Part shown: positions 42,444 to 53,665 of the stretch, piece after piece
Position numbering within the stretch: position 1 is the stretch's first letter
Layout of the letters: each line of letters opens with the position of its first letter
Assembly: GCA_951640195.1 (NCBI GenBank)
Contig: OX621163.1
Location: forward strand, 1,612,001-1,676,000
DNA: 64,000 nucleotides
Origin: Porpolomopsis calyptriformis
Lineage: Eukaryota > Basidiomycota > Agaricomycetes > Agaricales > Hygrophoraceae
Direction of reading: 5' to 3'
The notes under the pieces: model-generated
What the model saw: the letters and a program-made list of their open reading frames with translations, nothing else
What the model was told of the DNA's origin: nothing
The model's database searches: none
Program-made: the position numbers and the translations under genes

Positions 42444-44359
42444 ATGTTCTGCAAAGTTACAACCATCGCAAATGTCGCGCTCGACAGCCGGAACATCAGA
42501 TTTTCGTTGCCTCGTCTTCTCGCTTTCAATGCGCGAACGTTGGCAGGCCCACCAACTCGGAGATCCCTGAGACTCTCATCTGGAGTCGGCACCAAACCGC
42601 AACAAGAGATCCCAGAGGGACGTCTGCCTCGAGATAAAGCTCGGAATCGCAAAGTACGGGGGAAGGATGCACCTGAAGCAGGACCCCCAAAGCGACTTCT
42701 GTACCCCCACGTCCTCTCCGCCAGACTGAAGAAATTGTGTGACGGGGGGAAAGTCAATGATGCTGTCTCCATGCTTCAAAACGCACCCCTCGACGCTCAA
42801 AACACACCCGTATGGAATACTCTGATTTTGGAGTGTATGAAAGCTAGACGGTTTAGACTTTCTTATGAACTTTTCATCGACGTGAGTTCCAATCTGTTAT
42901 GTTTTTATCCACCTTCAGTTTTCATTTTTTCTCCTGCATTTAGATGAAGAGGCGTGGTTTCAGTCCTTCGACCAGGACTTTTCAAACTATGTTCTCCGGT
43001 CTATCCCGCATCGAAAATTGGCAAGGTCATCCCAAACAACTTAACAACGCGCACTCCCTTTACGAATATTTCCAACGACACATGGATGCTATCAATAAAC
43101 ATGATCCAGACAGCCCCGAACTTACGATTACCCCAATCGCATCTTATATAAAAATCTTAGGGGACGCCGGAGAATATCAACGTATTTTTGACGTTTACTA
43201 CGAGTTGGATCAAGAAGGCACTTTATCCCCTAACCAATTCCTCTTCACGGCCATGTTCCAAGCTATATCACAGCGAAGAGCACCTTCAGATCGCGACGGA
43301 CAGACCATCCACATACAAAACGCCTCTGATGCCAGATTGCTCTGGCGACAAATGCTGAAGGCTTCCACAAGGTCGCCCGGTTTCTCCGTTGATCCTTACA
43401 TCATTTCGGCCGCAATCATGGCCATGTCTCGTGGCAGTGCAGCGGACCAGGCATTTGCCCTTCAGATCGTTAGCGACTACCTCGGCCTCACTCAACCCGG
43501 CCATCCCCCCATTCCCGAGAAAATGCCACTTACTGTCCAAACCCTGGGAGCAGCGCTCGCCCTATGCAATCACATGCAATATCACAAACTTTGCATCCAC
43601 TTCTTCAAACAGGTAAAGAACAGACCCGAGAAATCGGGCGGTGTCTCTATCATTGACCGTGGTCACATGGAGGAAGTATTGAGAGCGTATATATCGTTGG
43701 CCAAACGCGGTTCTCCAGAAGAACCACAGCAAGCTCTGAAAACTCTTGAGTGGATGCTCGAGCAGGAGATAGCAGGCGCAAACGGGCCCAAAATCAGGCC
43801 AACGGCGACCACGTACAACCTTGTTCTGATGGCTTGCTGGCGAGGTGTTGATTGGGCTTGCGCAAAACGGACGTTTGAGCTTATGACCGGTTATGACACC
43901 CGGGACTTTGAGGATGGTAGGGATGCTGTGAAAACACCTAGGATGGAAAAGAGGTCGAAAGGAAGGAACCTTGTACCTGACGCGGAGACGATGTCTTGCA
44001 TGCTTCGCACAACATTGGCTAGTCGAAACCCCGTGTACATGCGAGAGGTCTTACGCATGGTCCACCATCTCGGCCTCGACAATTTCTTTGACGTGCACCC
44101 AAGTTCGAACCTAAAAGAAGCAGCCAGACGCACAACGTTTTATCAAACGAAGCTGGCGGCTGCCTTGGTCGACACGATTGATGCAATACAACCTACGGGA
44201 ATGGGAAAGGTTGGGCGCGTTGTGTCGGGGGAAGAGGCCCCATTTTGGGCCATAATGAAGAGGCGAGCAAAAGAACTCTTGCGAAAAGCGCCAAAAGAGC
44301 AACAGAGCTTGGAGCCAGAAGCTGACACTTGCGAACCTGATGAGAAGCCTCAAGCTTGA
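42444..44359 (+). CDS. Pentatricopeptide-repeat protein, probably mitochondrial
   Basis: Two exons (42444-42881, 42944-44359) give 617 residues. The N-terminus (MFCKVTTIANVALDSRNIRFSLP) is basic and hydroxylated, as in mitochondrial targeting sequences. PPR-like helix pairs recur: VWNTLILECMKARRFRLSYELF, FSPSTRTFQTMFSGLSRI, ASYIKILGDAGEYQRIFDVYYEL, FLFTAMFQAISQ, TYNLVLMACWRGVDWACAKRTF and MSCMLRTTLASRNPVYMREVL. PPR proteins bind organelle RNA; this family resembles mitochondrial expression factors in Agaricomycetes, but the target RNA cannot be inferred. The intron 42882-42943 lies between ELFID and MKRRGFSP. Confidence 0.85.
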
Positions 44360-44505
44360 AGATATCACAACATGCTCATGTTACTACCATATAATGTAGA
44401 TGCAACACAGGAGATAAAATCCAAAGGAAAGTAGAGTTAGGACAAGTCCGCAAAACGAGACAGCGTCCATGCCATCAAAAGAACAGGAAGTATCTAACAA
44501 CAATC

Positions 44506-47264
44506 CTAAGCAATAGATCGAGGCCGATCGCCCGATCGATCGGATGTATGAAAACTGGGTGAAGGAGGAGATAACCCATGTGGCGGAGGCACCGTCTCTG
44601 ATGGCGTAGCAAATGATTGAGGCCTATCACCCGGCCGCAGGTGATTGTTTTGGAAAGTGTAGAAGGCACGGGAAGGCGGAACAAAGACGGATTCATCAGA
44701 GAGAGCAACCCCTATTTGCTGAGAAGCTGCTGAGTGGGGGCGTGATTCGAAGTTATGGCTTTGGACAGTGTGGGGAGAAGGGAAAACACCGTCGTCTGTT
44801 AAAGCAACGCCCACGTTCTGAGAAGTGATTGACGGCGGTCTATCAACTGACCGGGTGGTTGCACCTTCGAATGAGTGGTACGAGGGCGAGGGAGGAATTA
44901 ATATGTCTTCTTCGGCCCTTAGCGGGTATTGTGTCGAGGATCTCGGTTGATGATCGGAATTTATGAGTGGAGGTATAAAGGAAGGATCTTCTGGCACAAT
45001 CATTGATCCCCTATAGACAGAGGAGCTGCGTCGATCTCGCGTGGCCGGAGGAGTGAAAGGAGTGTCTTCTGGCATAGCCATAGATGCTCGGTAGGTGGCG
45101 GATTTACGGGGTGCATCATTGCCGAACTTACGGAAACCGGGGGAGGGAGGAGTGAATACGGTGTCTTCCGTGAAGGCCATTGACACGGGCTGATAGGCGT
45201 GCGGCTGTGGAGGGCGCAGCGATTCTAGATCACTTGTCCGCCTCATGGGCATGGGGCTTTTCCTGCCGTACGGGATCCTGGTTTTCTTTGTACGCATCTT
45301 GCACAAGGCAACGATGCCAATGATAACCAGTATGATGAGGACCAGTGCGTTAAAGGCTATCACACCCAGCATTACAGGAATATATTTTCCGACTTTATCC
45401 AAAGTTTCAGCAACTTGGCTCGACAAGGACACGGATGTAGAATCAGGTCCAGGTGGGCTGGAATTGGCAGCATTGTAAGTGATATTGTTATTTGGAGTGC
45501 CGCCGCGGATGTTGTGGAACTCGATGGAAGCTTGGTTCGGATCGATGAGTGATAATAGCTTGACATAGGGATCACCCATGCTACCAGAGGAATTAAAATC
45601 CCCAAAATCGTAAACTGTGTAGACCGAACGAAGAAAGTTGTCGCCGATGAGCCAATCGCTAGGCAGCGCGAGTTAAAAACGGTCAGGTTGAAACGAATTT
45701 AAAAAAACCTTACAATTCTCCAGCACCAACCGATACCGCTTGAGGCACGAACGAGCCAATGCAAGTCGAAGTGTCACCGGGATTAGTGGGATTGACGTCA
45801 AGAGGATGAACGGGGAACACTTGGCCCCTGAAATATCTCAGGGTCAAGAAAGACACGGGCGAGAAGTTGTAAGCAACGGACCCAAATTGCAGTGCCATGT
45901 CTATTTCAGCATGGCAAGGGACATTCCATTGACCCAAAGTATTATCATATTGGGCCCCGGGAATTCCCCCATATATCGCATTGCATATGTCCGTTGGTAC
46001 ATATCTGGGATAGTGTCAACTTGGGAATGAACTAATGTAAGATTGAGACAGACGTGTAGGATGTTCCACTGTCAAGCAATGCGACTGCTTGGTTACTAGG
46101 AGCGCCTGGGATTTGGGTTGTAGGGGTAATCGTTTGGTTGGAGAGAATGACGGCATCCAGAAGAACGTTCCACCGTTTTGGGGACGTGACTGGCCAAGTC
46201 GGGATGGCCGTATTATTGGCCACCGCAACATAAGAAGGGTCATATTCACCTAATATAACATCGACGAATCGGGTGAGAATTTTGTGTGGGGTTGATGGCC
46301 AGGCATACCAATTGAGAAGGTTCCTTGAACGGTGCTGCCTGTCTCTGTACTCCTTTGTAACGAGAAAGCAACGAAATTTGGCTCCGAGGGATTATCCAAG
46401 AAGAGGTTGTAGAGCAAACTCCTTCCTGTGGAACCTCCCGTAGAGTTTATGAGGCTGTCGATCGTCGACAGAGACGTAAATCCAAGGCCCACAACACCAT
46501 TAGCACCATAGGAAAGCGCCGGATTCATTGAAGACGAAACGTCAAGAAAGGCTTGGGAAGAAACAGAAATCCTGTGATGAATGGTCATTGATGACCCAGA
46601 TAATTGGGAACGAAAATACCGACCCAGCAAAGTCAACGGAAGCGTAAGATATATGCCCGTATGCCCAACCGATGCCATACTTGAAATAAATGTTAATGTG
46701 AAGAAAATAAGGGTGGAACTTGAGATGTTTACGGTGAGATTGTAAGTCATAGACTGTGGAATGGGTTAGTGAAGAGCAGTGGTCTATGGAAGAATGTGAA
46801 CGGACTGTCTGATTAGTGTTTGGTAAGGGGCTGCTGGAGCTTGCCGAGCTGGTAATCCAGAGGTCAGACGAGCCAGTATCTAGCTGTACGATGTAATCTG
46901 CAGCACAATTTGTTATTCCGTGATAGGGAGGTATTTCAGCTGCACTCGCCTATTCCTCCGACGGTGACCTAAATACCATGATATCATCCCAAGTCAAAAA
47001 GATAAAGAAAATGCCACGCACATTCGCTGTATAAAGTAAATCGTTCACGGTACTGTGCAAGCATCAGCAGAGATCGCTTATTTTGTGCATTGGTTCGACA
47101 TACGCTAACCCAATGTCGCCTCCGGCATTAACGACTGCAAATCCTGAACCGCTACGTCTGCTGGCAGGAGTCGAGCGCTTGACCTGTGCAAAGGGTATGT
47201 GGAAAGCGGAACAAGCGAGAAAACACAACAGTAGAATGAGCTGCAGTGTCCAAAAAATCATCAT
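44506..47264 (-). CDS. Membrane-anchored aspartic protease (A1 family)
   Basis: Pepsin-like protease with a single transmembrane helix and a cytosolic tail. The start MMIFWTLQLILLLCFLACSAF is a signal peptide, then propeptide. Active-site motifs are both present: DTGSSDLW in the first lobe (about 46840) and LLDSGTSY in the second. NGVVGLGF and FDWLIGDNFLRSVYTVYDF are typical A1 strands. After an NSSGSMGDP loop comes VMLGVIAFNALVLIILVIIGIVALC (membrane), then a basic KMRTKKTR stop-transfer. The tail of about 240 residues contains six degenerate repeats resembling EDTxFTPP (e.g. TEDTVFTPP, PEDTPFTPP, PEDPSFIPP). Several introns; stop is TAG at 44506-44508. Divergent from the ADHFE1 gene. Confidence 0.87.
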
Positions 47265-47415
47265 AGAGCAAAGACTGGAATTGTTTGCGTAAGGAGCGTG
47301 AGGAAGAAGAGACAGGAGCTGCCACGACGGCAAAGAATACGGAAATCTCAACAAGGGAGTTGGAAACCCACGGCCACTTTACATAAATTCCGCTCAGCTC
47401 GACACGGTAAGCTCC
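47265..47415. promoter_or_regulatory. Divergent promoter protease/ADHFE1
   Basis: 151 bases between the ATGs of the protease (-) and the alcohol dehydrogenase (+). No clear TATA box. Confidence 0.45.
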
Positions 47416-49418
47416 ATGTCCCGCAACAGCATCCTCCGTCTCCTGAACGCGTCCCAGCACTCCATTTGCCCGTGCCATTGCCATGGCGCGGTTCACACCC
47501 AAGGCCCAGTCAACAAGCTCAGGTCGTTTGCCACCCCCGTCGCAACTGTTGAAAAGGAGTATGCTTTCGAAGCAAGTGCATGCCAGCTTGATTTATTCCA
47601 CGGTTCTGATTCGGACCCTCCCTCAGGTCGCTGCATCTAATCTGCGTTTTGGCGAAGGGGTGACAGCCGAAGTCGGAATGGATTTGAAAAACATGAAAGC
47701 TCGCAAAATTGGCGTCTTCACTGATCCTAACGTTGCTAAGCTACTACCGATGAAAGTGGTCAGGGCGGAATATCCCTCGTCATAATATCTTCCTATCGAC
47801 CTCTGACGTATTGTTACAGACACTGGCTTCATTACAATCCCAGAGTGATCTTCCATTTGAAGTGTACGATCGCGTCGTGGCAGAGCCTACTGAAGAAAGT
47901 TGGCACGATGCAATAGCCTGGTCTAGAAAACACGACTTCAGTCATTTCTTGGCGTAAGTTCCCTTCTCATCGCACTAATGCTACCCTCTCAATAATGGCA
48001 TCTTTGTAGCGTTGGGGGTGGAAGTGTGATCGACACTGCAAAAGCGGCTAATCTGTAAGAATAATATATCGCTTAACTGGATCACTCTTAACCCTCTGCA
48101 TCTTTAGGTTCACGGTCTACAAAGACGCCGATCTCATGGACTTCATTAATTCTCCCATTGGCAAAGGTCTACCTATAACTCAGCCACTCAGGCCTCTCAT
48201 TGCAAGTGAGTAATCTTCGTTCACACCGATCTGTTTCTCATCCACTTTTAGTCCCTACAACTGCCGGTACAGGGTCTGAGACCACTGGAACGGCCATACT
48301 GGACATCACAAGCCAAGCATTTAAAACTGGCATTTCCAACCGGGCCTTAAAACCCATTCTAGGAATCGTAGATACATATAACACAGAGACATGCCCCACT
48401 GCCGTTCACATCAGTGCTGGCTTAGATGTTCTTTTTCACAGTCTCGAGAGCTACACAGCAATCCCGTGAATTCCTTTTACATTTCTGAAACACAGATCAA
48501 CTCACATACTACTTTTGGGACAGGTATACCGAGCGCACGCCCCGTCCATCCAATCCCATATTTCGACCCGCATATCAAGGAAGCAATCCGGTTGCCGATA
48601 TTTTTTCTCTTTGGGCCCTCCGAACCGCCGTAGAACACCTTCCACGCGTTGCGCGGAATCCTGATGACATTGAAGCGAGAAAACAGATGTTGTATGTTTT
48701 CGAAATTCACATTGTCGCCCCAAACAGCGTTCATTTGACGGTGTAAGACTTGCCTCTTCCTTTGCCGGTATTGGCTTCGGAAATGCTGGTGTGCATTTGT
48801 GCCATGGAATGAGCTACCCAGTAAGATTATTTTCGCTGTTGGGTTGATGCAAACCTAACAGCATTTGTCGCAGATTTCGGGATTAAACAAAATCGGACCG
48901 AAGTATAAACACCCGGGTTATGTTACCGACAGCCCTATCATCCCCCATGGTATCAGGTGAATCTTTGCCCGCAGCCCGCACTTCAATTCGGCTAATACGT
49001 CATTATTTAGCGTCTCCCTTACAGGTCCTTCTGGTGAGTTCATACATTTTTGCCTTTGCCAGATTGATCCATAGCTATTCCAGTCTTCCAATTTACTACA
49101 CTGTCTTCGCCCGACCGTCACCGGCAGGCTCTTGCGATCTTTAAATCCACCGCTGCCACAGACCCATCAATCACAAGTATCCCCGATTCTGAAATCGGTG
49201 CTTATCTCTTTGAGGCCATCGCGCGTTTCCTCGACGGCTTGGGGGTACCTCGCGGGTTGAAAGCTATTGGGTATAAGCAAAGTGACATCGTGAAATTGGT
49301 AGAAGGCACACTTCCGCAAAGACGCCTGTTGGATTTGGCTCCGGGAATTGGGGACGTTGTGGATGAGGATGGGAGAGCACTCTTGACAAGGATCATCGAA
49401 AATTCCATGGAATACTGA
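47416..49418 (+). CDS. Iron-type alcohol dehydrogenase / hydroxyacid-oxoacid transhydrogenase, mitochondrial
   Basis: Family III Fe-ADH, similar to ADHFE1, which couples 4-hydroxybutyrate oxidation to 2-oxoglutarate reduction. N-terminal residues are Arg/Ser/Ala-rich, consistent with a mitochondrial presequence. Motifs: [35 protein letters not shown] (NAD site), [26 protein letters not shown] and [17 protein letters not shown] (metal His). At least nine introns. The first (47572-47626) begins GCAAGT, a strong GC-AG site; using it restores YAFE/VAASN. The final introns near 48690-48745 and 48825-48870 are needed for [14 protein letters not shown]. The C-terminus ends RIIENSMEY. It converges on OST1 with 139 bases between stops. 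Confidence 0.92.
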
Positions 49419-49557
49419 CATGCCAGATCTTGCGATGGTCAGTGGTTGTCGCAGGCCGCCAATGACAGACCCGCCTCCCAAAACTGAAATCGGACTTGGA
49501 CGTTCATGATCAGTCGCTCTGATACCAATAACTCGTTATTGATTGGTCTATGGTGCA

Positions 49558-51273
49558 TTATTTACTTTGCTTATGAATCCGAAGATCCACGCGTTTTCCC
49601 CCAACGGCAAGCGCAAACAAGCCTAAGAAAGCGACGGCAACGGCCACAGGTTTTTTCAAGTGTGCCGAGAGGGAAACCCTGTATAATACCTGTCACCAGG
49701 TGGTTAGGTCTGAGCAAAAGGGTTCCACAATACAGCCACGTACATAAATTACTCCTGCATGCTTGTCGGTCAGTTGCCGATATTTGAAATGGAGCGCGGG
49801 TCTGCCGGTGGTGTCGAGATACGTCTTATGAACCGTAGTATAATTCGAGACTGGGGGAAAAGGTACAAATGTCTCAATGTCGCTGAAGATAGGTTGGAAA
49901 GTCATCAGAATGGATAATTTTTCTCGATCCAAGGCACTCACGTTGCACCCTCTGGCAAAACGATTCTAATCTCCGCATCATCCACAACCGCGCCAGGAAT
50001 CAGAGTCATGATAGGGATCTGGACAATGTACCTGGCGTTTTTCTCGTCCCATCTAGCTGAGTCCGCCAATGGCGAATCCCATCCTAGCGTGAAACTGTAA
50101 TTCCATCCACCCATGAGTGGGTAACGGGGTTTCAGCTCTAGTATGCTGTTCCTCCTTGAGGATGAAGGGGCTGTCTGGAGTTTGGAGGTAGACACGTTTC
50201 CGATTAGATCATAATAGTAGGCATCCCTGATCCCTGGAGGCAAGAGCAGCGTAAGGGTTGACATAACGTGTGGGGCTTGTTTTTTATAAAAAGCTTGTGT
50301 TTGATGCAGGAGCCGGGAGAAGTGACCCTTCAAACTGAAAAGGTTAATAGTGAAGAATACAACGAATTCACCGCAATCAAAACCTACGCTGGACCAGCAT
50401 TATGGAGGTGAATCTCATCTTGTATATTAAGGTTCGCCCCCCAGTGACTAATTTCAGCCGCACGCTTCAGCTTTGTGACTTCCAAGACTGGTTGGTCAAA
50501 ATGGTAGTGAATCAAGATGGGCCTTTGGTGATCGCGAATAAAATCTCTTGACAAAGGAGCAATGTTCCTGTACGGCCCGTATGTAAGTGTTCCTCCCACC
50601 TTTGTGACAGGATCCTCGAAAGTAAAACTCTCGACGTTTTCTGGGGTGGTATACGAGACGATGCGAGGAGTTGGTGTTCTGGTGCATACCATTAGAAATT
50701 CGGTGGCCAAGTGTTCTGGGAAGAACATACCTTATTTTCGTTCGCTGAACGGAAGTGTGGTAAGGACTGAGAACAAATAACGCTGTTTCGTATTTGAGAG
50801 CCTGATGATCGTCCTGACCAGCAACTTCCGGCCAAGGACGTGTTGCATGGGTCTGCACTGTCTCCAGTACCAGCTTTGTGGTCGCATCCGCATCTAAAGG
50901 CCTGGGCAAAGTGACCCTGAAAAGATACGACTGACTGGATAGAACCTTGAGTAGGCATACGTCTGGGTGGAGAGATCACCTACCTCTCCTCATCGTATCC
51001 AGAGTCTACCAAGTCCAGCGTCTTTTGCTCTCCCTTGATTTTCGCTTGGATCCAGCTGGTTTTTATCCTTTCTTCCGATCCGAGTGCAATAGTGTAGAGT
51101 TGAGAATCAGCCCCGAGTGACCTGACGGTGTAGGTGGTGGTGACGTGAACAAGTGAGCCGCCAAGGTCTATGGCCCGCACGATGTCAGTGTTTTCGAAAG
51201 GAGGATTGCTGGCCAATGTATGTATCGCCAGGCCAAGGACGAAGAGCGAGAGATCAAGCCAGCGTTGTAACAT
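49558..51273 (-). CDS. OST1: Ribophorin I, oligosaccharyltransferase subunit
   Basis: ER membrane subunit of the N-glycosylation complex. The start at 51273 gives a signal peptide (WLDLSLFVLGLAIHTLA); an ATG at 51291 would put a polar leader in front and is less likely. Conserved elements: FENTDIVRAIDLGGSLVH, TYTVRS, VVSYTTPENVESF-like strand, PYRNIAPLSRD, EISHWGANLNIQDEIHL, LLLPPGIRDAYYYDLIGNVSTS, PRYPLMGGWNYSFTLGWD, and IVLPEGATDIETFVP. The last exon contains the single membrane helix (VAVAVAFLGLFALAVGG) followed by a basic tail. Several introns, including one before LYRVSLSAHL. MRPL22 ends 40 bases upstream of the start on the same strand. Confidence 0.93.
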
Positions 51274-51313
51274 GAGTGTGCCACGTATCAAATCTAGTAA
51301 GCTCGGCTACAGA

Positions 51314-52256
51314 CTACCAAGCCCACATTGGTCCCGGATTTCGTAGAGGAACATCTTCTCGAACAACACCCGCCGACACAATCCGTCTCAATTTCCTCGC
51401 CCTTTCTGCCCGGGTTCGTTCCTCCGGCGTCTTTCCTTCCTTCAACAACACGTTCAACCGAGAGTCGGGATGGACGCGGATTCCAAAGTGGCCTCGACCT
51501 TTGGGTTCAAATCTCTGCCGACTGTTTGGCCCTTTTGTTACCCATGATTCGGCTGATTGGTCGCAAAACCGTAGTCAATAGATAGAGCAAGTGACGCAGA
51601 GGAGGGCCAAAACGCACCTACGACCAGTTTCGATTCATCCATGCGCTTATAATTTACGGCATGATCTCGAGCAACAACAAGCATGCTCTTAATCCTCTTG
51701 CTCGCTCGCTTCTCACTGAAAGTCATTTGAAGAATGGCTTGGCCAATTGGCTTCCCTGATAGTTGTCGGCCAAGCATGTTCAGTTTTCGATGTGATATTT
51801 TAAAATTCGCGGTGGAATATTTGTGCTTGGCGAGAATGAGTAAGGATCACAGAGAAGTAGAAAAATCAGATAGCTACCTCTGTTGCTACTTTTTTTCTGG
51901 GAACTAGAGTGCCCGTGGGCGGTGCCTTTTTGGCCACGGTCGCGAATACGCTACGATTGGGGTCGGCCGACGCCTGTTGGCGAGCGGCTGCGACCTCTTC
52001 CTCCGAGGGCTTTTTGCGAACGGAGGGCTCGAGTTTCTCCCGAATCCATGAAAGGGGATTTCCAAATGTTGCGCTGATGAGTGATTAAATTTTATGCTGG
52101 TTTGAACTGCACGGTTCAACCTACTAACGACGTGGCTCGGACGGTATTCTTCTCGAGGAGGTCGTTGGGAGATATTGTAACGCACGTCCCGCTGCAATTT
52201 TTGAGAGTGAGCGACCAATGGATGAGAAAACACGTACCACTGCGGTAGGCAAGCAT
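51314..52256 (-). CDS. MRPL22: Mitochondrial ribosomal protein L22 (uL22m)
   Basis: Large-subunit mitochondrial ribosomal protein. Five exons. The start MLAYRS is joined to AGRALQYLPTTSSRR and IPSEPRRYATFGNPLSWIREKL, an arginine-rich presequence with a likely RRY/A cleavage site; this phase is the only one that leads into the conserved part. The uL22 fold follows: KYSTANFKISHRKLNMLGRQL, AILQMTFSEKRASKRIKSML, ARDHAVNYKRMDESKLVV, AESWVTKGPNSRQRFEPKGRG. The C-terminal segment ends LRNPGPMWAW. It shares a 55-base divergent interval with YOS1. Confidence 0.9.
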
Positions 52257-52311
52257 CGTCGGAGGTGCAAGTCAAGCGCCTTCGCGCCACGATTACACCA
52301 CGACCTCAACC
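52257..52311. promoter_or_regulatory. 55-bp divergent start interval MRPL22/YOS1
   Basis: 55 bases between the ATGs of MRPL22 (-) and YOS1 (+). Transcription start sites must overlap the opposite coding region or lie very close to the ATGs. Confidence 0.5.
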
Positions 52312-52718
52312 ATGCTAAATTTCGGTACACTGCTCTATGTCGCTCTCCTTCTCACCAACGCCATGGCAGTTTTGAGCGAAGATCGTTTTTTGGCGCGCAG
52401 TTCGTCGCAACCTCTTTTGCCAGCTGGGTCGACTTCACTAAATTACACGTTGCTCTTTAGTCGGTTGGTCTTCGTCACAACCACAGACCGTTAATACAGG
52501 CTTCCACCAGCCATATGATCAATCAAGCTACGGCGCTGCCCAAGGGGAAATCTCAGTGAAAGCACGGTTGATTAATCTCATTAGCGCAGTGCGAACGCTC
52601 ATGCGAAGTACGTCACTGTTACCAACGAACGTCTTGCATTCCAACATTTTTTCCACTCACAGTACCGCTAATCGTGCTGAATGTACTCGTAATTCTTTAT
52701 GAATTGCTTCTGGGCTAG
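52312..52718 (+). CDS. YOS1: YOS1-like ER-Golgi transport protein (IER3IP1 family)
   Basis: Small membrane protein of COPII vesicle traffic, in complex with Yip1 and Yif1 in yeast. Three exons (52312-52399, 52461-52607, 52663-52718) give 96 residues. The conserved start FGTLLYVALLLTNAMAVLSEDRFLARIGW and the end VRTLMRIPLIVLNVLVILYELLLG flank a Gln/Gly-rich loop (NTGFHQPYDQSSYGG). Two membrane segments, as in the family. Introns begin GTTCGT and GTACGT. The stop codon ends at 52718, one base before the stop codon of GILT on the opposite strand. Confidence 0.95.
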
Positions 52719-52719
52719 T

Positions 52720-53607
52720 TCAAAATAGGTTGCAGTTCTCGTTAGGATTCTGCTTTGGCTCGGGACGCCCGACGTCGTTTCTGTTAAGCCGTTCATATTC
52801 TCTGTTAATCTGCCTGATGAAATCATCCGGAGTATGACCAGCCTGACATGTATTGGAATCAATCCCGCGCAGTAGTCCGATAGTCACATACCTCGCAGTC
52901 TTTCCACGTCTTATCGTGAACGCAGACTTTTTTCCCGCTGATCAAGATCGTACAGCTCTTTCTGCCAAGGGATCAGTAAAAGCCGGTATCGAAACTTGAA
53001 CTTTCCACTCACTGTATCCCCAATGCTTGGCTAGCCTCGACACTTGCCTGCAGTAACTTTATGCCTTCGTCACCCTTGCCGCTACCCTCAAAGCCCGCGC
53101 ATTGTCCGGTTCTACTCCCATTCCAATCGATGCCGACCGTTTTTGCGCAATGCAGTGCGACCTCCGGCCGGCCAACTTCTTCACGACCTTGCAAATTCTG
53201 GCACTGCACAAATGGCCACCATACGGAAAGGGGTTCATATTTTGATGCGCATAGCTCTTGAACATCCCCAGCGCATTCAGTTCGACCATGAGGACACGTA
53301 ACGCCATAGTCTGGCTCAGAAGAGTTGGATCTGAAACATGTGAGAAAATGGTGGTTGAAGGAGTCTTTGAACCTCACACTGCGATGAATGATAGCGAAAG
53401 GTGAACTTTAGCTGCAACACGCTTCAAGACTTGGTCCATGACACTTTCGCAAAGAATCGCATCTGGGCATTGCGACATGACGCCCAGTATGACAGGAACC
53501 TTGACATCGGACTGGGCAACTTTCTGCTGTTCCGAACTTTGAACGATCAATGAGGATGTTGCAGTTGTAAGCAACAGTTGGAGCAATAGCCATCTCAAGT
53601 AGATCAT
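52720..53607 (-). CDS. GILT-family thiol reductase
   Basis: Secreted or vacuolar disulfide reductase of the gamma-interferon-inducible thiol reductase family. The start MIYLRWLLLQLLLTTATSS is a signal peptide; a longer ORF upstream would put it internal. The active-site strand is VILGVMSQCPDAILCESVMDQVL, i.e. Cys-x5-Cys instead of the animal Cys-x-x-Cys. The GILT signature CPHGRTECAGDVQELC is present (the CQHGxxECxxNxxxxC pattern), followed by WWPFVQCQNLQG and CAGFEGSGKGDEGIKLLQAS. C-terminus KSCTILISGKKVC and CNLF. Introns: one with a phase-2 junction (VSNSSEP) and others near 52860-52990. 58 bases downstream of MIX23 on the same strand. Confidence 0.9.
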
Positions 53608-53665
53608 CGTGCTGAGGAGAGAGTGATGTGATTGCCAAAACTTTGTGTAAAGATTATCTAAAGCA

